64,000 nt of DNA from the NCBI GenBank assembly GCA_023898685.1, contig CP060234.1, positions 2,046,001 through 2,110,000 of the forward strand. The letters are read 5' to 3'. Below, one piece after another: positions 59,615 through 64,000 of this stretch. Below the pieces are notes generated by a model that had not been told where the DNA came from, did no database searches, and was given only the letters and a program-made list of their open reading frames with translations. The DNA is from Phycisphaeraceae bacterium. Lineage in GTDB: Bacteria; Planctomycetota; Phycisphaerae; Phycisphaerales; UBA1924. The position numbers and the translations under genes were made by a program. The stretch's first letter is position 1. Each line of letters starts with the position of its first letter.

Positions 59615-59636
59615 ACCGGATTGCAGGAGCGAGGGC

Positions 59637-60398
59637 ATGCGTGCGAGGGCGTTCACGCTGATCGAGATCCTGGTGGTCCTCGCCCTGTTCGTCGTGGTGC
59701 TGTCGCTCGTCGGACCCGCGCTCATGCAGCGCATCGCCCCGATGACCTTCGAGCGTACGGCGGAGCAGATCGAATCGGCCCTGTTGCTCGCGCGGGAGGA
59801 TGCCCGCCGGACGGGAGCGATCGTGTACGTCTACGCGGAGGCGGACGAGAACGGGCGCGGGATCAGGCTCGTGTCGCGCGCGACGCCGATCGACACGTCG
59901 GCGGCGTTCAGGCCCGCGGCGGCCACGCCCGACGCGTCGCTCCGCTCGTCGTCCCCGTACACGTCCGACGAGCACGCCGAGACGCTTCTGCTCACGCTGC
60001 CCGACGGCTTTCGGCTCGATCACGAGGCGCCGGTATTCGAGTCGGAGACGGACTTGATGGGCCTGGGGCCCGCCGCGGCCGAACGTTCGCCCTCGCCCGG
60101 CGACGACGCGGCGGCGGACTATCCCGACATCGGCGGGCTCTCGCCCGATGACGCGACCGACCTCATCCTGGTCTGCATTCCGGACGGCTCGCTGCACATG
60201 CCTCGCGACACCTGGCTGATCGACGCCGACAACCGGGCGGCGAGCGTGCGGGTCGACGGGGCGGTCGGCATCGTGCGCCTCGTCGAGGTGAAGCCGCCGG
60301 CGGACGGGGATGAACCGGGCCCGGGGCTCGACAACCTCCCGCCCGTCCCCGCGACAACATCGGCCGCCCGGTCCGCGACCCGGGAGCCCGCGCCATGA
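59637..60398 (+). CDS. gspH: Minor pseudopilin, GspH-like
   Basis: A 253-residue prepilin. Cleavage region RARAFTLIEILVVLALFVVV; the body (FERTAEQIESALLLAREDARRTGAIVYVYAE) is the GspH N-helix and strand. Longer than the usual 170: a segment of 80 residues rich in Ser, Asp and Ala (ASLRSSSPYTSDEHAE ... SPSPGDDAAADYPDIGG) is inserted. It overlaps gspI by 4 bp and sits 23 bp after gspG. Confidence 0.75.
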   Translation: MRARAFTLIEILVVLALFVVVLSLVGPALMQRIAPMTFERTAEQIESALLLAREDARRTGAIVYVYAEADENGRGIRLVSRATPIDTSAAFRPAAATPDASLRSSSPYTSDEHAETLLLTLPDGFRLDHEAPVFESETDLMGLGPAAAERSPSPGDDAAADYPDIGGLSPDDATDLILVCIPDGSLHMPRDTWLIDADNRAASVRVDGAVGIVRLVEVKPPADGDEPGPGLDNLPPVPATTSAARSATREPAP

Positions 60399-60958
60399 GA
60401 AGGCGGCCCGGTCTGATCCTGCTCGAGGTCCTGCTGGCGCTCGCGTTGTTCGTGATGACCTCGCTGACACTTCTGAGTGTCATCAGCCAGTCGATCGAGG
60501 GGCTGCGACGCTCGCGCGACAGACTGCTCGCCGCCGACCACGCCCGCAACGCCATGGCGCAGATCGAGGCGGGGCTCGCCCGGCCCGAAACACTCAACGG
60601 GCCCGTGCCGCCTTGGAACGAGCACGAGGAGGAGGCGGCCGACAGCTCGTTTGTCGGGATCGACCCCGACGACGCCCCCACACCGACGTTCGCGGTCGAG
60701 CCCGAATGGTCGCTCGAGATCGAGACCGAACCAACGGAGTATCGGGGCCTGACGCTGGTGAGCGTGCGCGCGTTCAGGATCGACGATTCGGGCTTCGAGT
60801 TTGAGGGATCGCCGTCGTACACACTCAAGCAATTCGTCAGGCTCAGGCAGACGGACACCGACGGCGTCGGCCTATCGGCCGAGCCGGGACCGCCGCCACC
60901 GGGCCCCGCGACGCAGCCCCCCTCGACGCGGCCGCCCGGCCGGGGAGGGTCGCGGTGA
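60395..60958 (+). CDS. gspI: Minor pseudopilin, GspI-like
   Basis: A 187-residue prepilin starting RRRPGLILLEVLLALALFVM, with Gly before the cleaved residue and Glu at position 5; the helical spine is followed by a short globular part (SLEIETEPTEYRGLTLVSVRAF) typical of GspI. The last 30 residues are Pro-rich. ATG at 60395 overlaps gspH, and its own end overlaps gspJ by 4 bp. The letter I rests on position and size. Confidence 0.72.
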   Translation: MRRRPGLILLEVLLALALFVMTSLTLLSVISQSIEGLRRSRDRLLAADHARNAMAQIEAGLARPETLNGPVPPWNEHEEEAADSSFVGIDPDDAPTPTFAVEPEWSLEIETEPTEYRGLTLVSVRAFRIDDSGFEFEGSPSYTLKQFVRLRQTDTDGVGLSAEPGPPPPGPATQPPSTRPPGRGGSR

Positions 60959-61830
60959 ATCGGAAGAGCGCCAGACCCGCCTTTACCCTGCTCGAACTGC
61001 TCGTCGCGATCGCGCTGCTCGGGCTGCTCTCGGCGGCGGTCTCCGCGTTCATGTGGCACCTGTTCGACCGCGAGGCGCGGACGCGGGCGCTCGCGAGCCA
61101 GACCCAGGCCGCGACACTGCTTTTCGACCGGATCGAGCGCGACCTGCTGACCGCGGTCACATCCACGCCCGACGGGCCCGGAATCGTCGGTGATGACCAC
61201 TCGCTGACCATCGCCCACCGCTCGGTGTTCGTGGGCGGCAAGGACGCGCCGCAGGCGGATCTCCAGCGGACCGTCATCCGCTTCGACCGCACGACCCACC
61301 GGCTCACGCTTGAGCGAGAGGACCTGTTCGCCGAGGCCAAGGCGGACGGTTCGACCGCCTCGCGCGAGGCGGCGGGCTCGGCTTCCCCCGACTCCATTGA
61401 CACGTTGGGGGGCGCACCCCTCGGCGATACGTTCTCAGACACCATCGCCGACAACGCGGCCGCCGACCGGCAGCCCGACGGGCTACTCTCCGACGACGTG
61501 CGCGCGGTACGGTTCCGGTACAGCGACGGGCGGGCGTGGCGGAAGTCGTTCTCGTCGTCGCGCGAGCTGCCGGTCGCGATCGAGGTCGCGATCTGGTTCG
61601 GAGCCGACACCGATGCGGACGATGCCGATACAGGCGCGACCCGCAGCGACATGTCGGGTCTCGACGACGGCTCGGCGTTGCTCGACTCCAAGCTCGCCAG
61701 CGAGGCCCAGGCCGACCCGCTGGCGCAGGAGGATTCGACGCCCACGACCGAGCCCGATCGCGTCCGCGTGATCGCGATCCCCGATGCGCGCGACGAGCCC
61801 CCCGCGCCACAGGAAGGGGGCACGCCGTGA
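60955..61830 (+). CDS. gspJ: Minor pseudopilin, GspJ-like
   Basis: A 291-residue prepilin: ARPAFTLLELLVAIALLGLL, then a GspJ-like spine (FMWHLFDREARTRALASQTQAATLLFDRIERDL). The globular domain contains VRFRYSDGRAWRKSF...LPVAIEVAIWFG, a GspJ block. Long acidic, serine- and aspartate-rich stretches (residues 130-190 and 240-280) are inserted. The start is GTG at 60955, overlapping gspI. Confidence 0.78.
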   Translation: MNRKSARPAFTLLELLVAIALLGLLSAAVSAFMWHLFDREARTRALASQTQAATLLFDRIERDLLTAVTSTPDGPGIVGDDHSLTIAHRSVFVGGKDAPQADLQRTVIRFDRTTHRLTLEREDLFAEAKADGSTASREAAGSASPDSIDTLGGAPLGDTFSDTIADNAAADRQPDGLLSDDVRAVRFRYSDGRAWRKSFSSSRELPVAIEVAIWFGADTDADDADTGATRSDMSGLDDGSALLDSKLASEAQADPLAQEDSTPTTEPDRVRVIAIPDARDEPPAPQEGGTP

Positions 61831-63557
61831 GCCAGCCTCGGGCCAGCCGTCGCGCCACAGTGCTCTTCGCGGTGCTCTTCCTCGTCGTGATCGCGGCGCT
61901 GTCGGCGACGACCATGCTGACCTCCGTCGCGGCGGAGCGGTCGGCCGTGACGCGGGAAGCCGAGGAGATCCAGCTCCGCTCGGCGCTTCGTTCGGCGCTG
62001 CTGGCCTGCCAGGCCGCTTTCGACGAGCAACACGAGGCTCTGCTCGATGGCGAGGCCCCCGACCTGCCCGACGAGATCCGCATCGACATGGGGGAGAGCG
62101 ACCCCGCGATCGTCGTGAAGCTCGTCCCGCTCGCCGACGGGGCGACCGTGCAGGCCGAGTCGGCCCGGCTCGACCTCAACCACGCGACCGCCGAGATGCT
62201 CGCGGCGCTGCCGAGCGTGAGCGCGGCGCTGGCCGATCGCCTCGTCGCGGCCCGCCAGAACGGTCTGTTCCTCTCGCCCGCGGATGCGCTGCGGGTGACA
62301 GGCGCGTCGGCCCTGATCTCAATGGGCGACACATCGAGCGAGGACAGCTTCGGAACCGGCGATGCGCCGGATGCGGCGCTCGATGTCGCGGCCGGCGAGA
62401 GCGACACGCTCGAACTGCTCACGGTCTACGCCGCCGAGCCCCAGGTCCAGCAGGGCTTGTGCGGCGACGACTTCAGGGGCCTGCCCCGCGTGAACATCAA
62501 CGCGCCCTGGTCGGACAACATCGAGAAGGCCTTCCAGCAGCGGCTGAGCGACCAGGCCGCGAGGACCGCAACCGAGCTGTTCATCCAGGGCACGAAGGTC
62601 GCCAAGCCCAGCGAGCTGGTCAAACTGCTGATTGAACGCGCGGTGCCGCAGGACGAGTGGCCCGCGCTGCTCGACGCGCTGACGACCTCGCCGGACCTGT
62701 ACCGCCTGGGTTGCGTCGACATCAACCGGGCGTCGCGCGAGGTGCTCGCGGCGTTGCCCGGCATGAACGACACGCGGGCGGACGACCTGATCACCGCCCG
62801 CGAGCGGCTCGACCCGGCCGAGCGCGCCAGCGTCGCCTGGCCGCTCGAGGACGGCATCGTGACGCCCGAGCAGTTCACCGAGCTGGTCGACCACATCGCG
62901 ACCCGCAGCCTGCAGTGGAGGCTCATGCTCCGCGCTTCGTTCGAGCCGATCGACGAGTTCGGCTCGACGGGGTTCGGTTCGACCGGCTTCGGCCCCGACG
63001 ATGCCGGCCCGGGCCTGCTCCCCCAGGCCGACGAGTTCGGTGTCGAGATTGACCCGGGCGACCAAGCCGCCGACCAGCAGCCGGGCGTGACGCTCGAGGT
63101 CGTCTTCGACGCGGCGGGCGTGCGGGCACGGATCGCCTATCTCCGCGATTGCACCGCGTACGACTTCGCGACCAGGCTCGCGTCGCTAGGGGAGTTCGGC
63201 GACGACGCGCTGCCGGACGAGGCGTGGGCGGGCGATGATCTCGACTCCTACGAGCCCATGGAGCCCTACGACGCGTCGGACCCGGACGCACGGCCCATGA
63301 CGCTCGACGACCTGAACGCGTCGTACTTCGACGACGAGCCGATGGACGACGAGTTCGCCGACGGCTTCGGCGATCTGTCCTTCTTCGACGACGAGCCGGA
63401 CGACAGCGCCGCCGACGGTTTGCCCGCGGGTGACTCATCCCGCGATGATCAGCCGGGCGGCGGTCCTCAAGCACCGCCCGCGACCGGCCCACCGCCGGCG
63501 AGCGGCGACAACCGGCTGGGCCGCTGGGCGCCGGCGCGGAAGGGGGGAACGACTTGA
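61827..63557 (+). CDS. gspK: Pseudopilus tip protein, GspK-like
   Basis: A 576-residue protein, longer than the usual 320. The N-helix (ATVLFAVLFLVVIAALSATT) lacks the standard Glu at position 5, as expected for GspK. Saposin-like/helix-hairpin parts show: LDLNHATAEMLAALPSVSAALADRLVAAR and a second copy VDINRASREVLAALPGMNDTRADDLITAR, each a helix-hairpin-helix of the GspK type. The C-terminal 150 residues are very acidic (DDEPMDDEFADGFGDLSFF). GTG at 61827 overlaps the gspJ stop. Confidence 0.82.
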   Translation: MSQPRASRRATVLFAVLFLVVIAALSATTMLTSVAAERSAVTREAEEIQLRSALRSALLACQAAFDEQHEALLDGEAPDLPDEIRIDMGESDPAIVVKLVPLADGATVQAESARLDLNHATAEMLAALPSVSAALADRLVAARQNGLFLSPADALRVTGASALISMGDTSSEDSFGTGDAPDAALDVAAGESDTLELLTVYAAEPQVQQGLCGDDFRGLPRVNINAPWSDNIEKAFQQRLSDQAARTATELFIQGTKVAKPSELVKLLIERAVPQDEWPALLDALTTSPDLYRLGCVDINRASREVLAALPGMNDTRADDLITARERLDPAERASVAWPLEDGIVTPEQFTELVDHIATRSLQWRLMLRASFEPIDEFGSTGFGSTGFGPDDAGPGLLPQADEFGVEIDPGDQAADQQPGVTLEVVFDAAGVRARIAYLRDCTAYDFATRLASLGEFGDDALPDEAWAGDDLDSYEPMEPYDASDPDARPMTLDDLNASYFDDEPMDDEFADGFGDLSFFDDEPDDSAADGLPAGDSSRDDQPGGGPQAPPATGPPPASGDNRLGRWAPARKGGTT

Positions 63558-64000
63558 GCGCGCCGATGCTCGTGTTCGATCTCGAGGGTGACCGCCTGCT
63601 CGCGGTGGAGGCCGAGGTGAGCGGGGGCGGGGTCCGCGTGCGCCGGGCGGTGCAGGCCGATCGTCCGCCAAGCGCCGCCGACGATCCCGGGACGATCGGG
63701 CGGTGGATCCGCGGCGTGCTCGACGACAGCAGTTTCCGCGCGAAGACCGCGATCTTCTCCGTCTCGCGGGGTGAGGCGCTCATCAAGCGGCTCGAGGCCC
63801 CCGCGGCCACGCTCTCGCCCGCCGAGCGGCACGAGATGATCCGCCTCCAGATGGCGCGGCAGGCAAGCCTGACCAGCGCCGACAGCGTGATCGACTATGT
63901 CTCGATGGGCGAGGCGGGCGACGACGGCGCGGTCTCGGCCGCCGCGATGCCCGCCGAGCGCGTCGCGTGGCGCCGCGAGGTCGCCAAGGCGGCCGGGCTC
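63554..64000 (+). CDS. gspL: GspL/PilM-like protein, N-terminal part (runs off window)
   Basis: 149 residues before the edge. The actin-like fold of GspL or PilM is suggested by MLVFDLEGDRLLAVEAEVSGG and TAIFSVSRGEALIKRLEAPAATLSPAERHEMIRLQMARQ. TTG at 63554 overlaps the gspK stop (TTGA); an ATG at 63566 is the alternative start. The position after gspK fits GspL, which links GspE to the pseudopilus. Confidence 0.65.
   Translation, partial: MSAPMLVFDLEGDRLLAVEAEVSGGGVRVRRAVQADRPPSAADDPGTIGRWIRGVLDDSSFRAKTAIFSVSRGEALIKRLEAPAATLSPAERHEMIRLQMARQASLTSADSVIDYVSMGEAGDDGAVSAAAMPAERVAWRREVAKAAGL

Overview
The window is high-GC DNA (roughly 70 percent by eye) from one contiguous bacterial chromosome. 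It reads as a member of the Planctomycetota, most likely class Phycisphaerae. The clues are several stand-alone prepilin-type proteins with an H-X9-DG-like C-terminus, secreted proteins with the paired 'DLADVQAFI..F..GCP' tail (GC-type dockerin), a type II secretion cluster with very acidic pseudopilins, and a tmRNA tag ending in ALAA. I see no transposase, integrase, phage gene or CRISPR array; the mobile signal is entirely small palindromic repeats.

Layout. 1-9.1 kb: end of an alpha-glucan phosphorylase, a methyltransferase, a prepilin-like protein, metF, a triple Cys-repeat secreted protein, ispD, a dockerin-tailed secreted protein and a DASS-family transporter. 9.3-16.7 kb: tmRNA, a propeller-like secreted protein, gamma-glutamyltransferase, a multihaem cytochrome c with a thioredoxin-fold/TPR partner, then a fluoride riboswitch with crcB and a DUF190 gene. 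16.8-24.5 kb: GH97 glycosidase, tRNA-Leu, rpsP, trmD, YjbQ and YceI genes. 24.6-36.9 kb: a ptmE-legB pair (nonulosonate sugar precursors), holB, prfA, a PilZ protein, a scpB/DUF58/transglutaminase operon, a queuosine-precursor transporter and a beta-helix protein. 37-50.4 kb: two prepilin-like proteins, secreted and lipoproteins, rny with a long leader, a hydrolase, a haem-binding chemoreceptor, a PpiC-like lipoprotein and a zinc-ribbon protein. 50.5-54.1 kb: serA, serC and a family 9 glycosyltransferase. 54.2-64 kb: gspE, then (after a divergent queD-like gene and a glutathione peroxidase) gspF-G-H-I-J-K-L, which runs off the window.

How the genes fit together. The Gsp cluster would build a type II secretion machine, and four dockerin-tailed secreted proteins plus the GH97, beta-helix and nuclease proteins are plausible cargo, although no sequence proves that link. 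serA and serC make serine; metF supplies methyl-tetrahydrofolate. The multihaem cytochrome and its neighbour form an extracytoplasmic electron-transfer unit.

The most unusual feature is the intergenic DNA. At least six families of paired inverted hairpins fill the gaps between genes. One family (B) has a conserved core with GNRA-type loops and tandem G.A mismatches, and its outer stem covaries between copies. It usually lies just after stop codons, but one 87-bp copy sits in frame inside the glycosyltransferase gene and adds exactly 29 residues. A second genome-wide pattern is a TANNNT hexamer placed about 6 nt before the start codon of many housekeeping genes, which suggests leaderless mRNAs.
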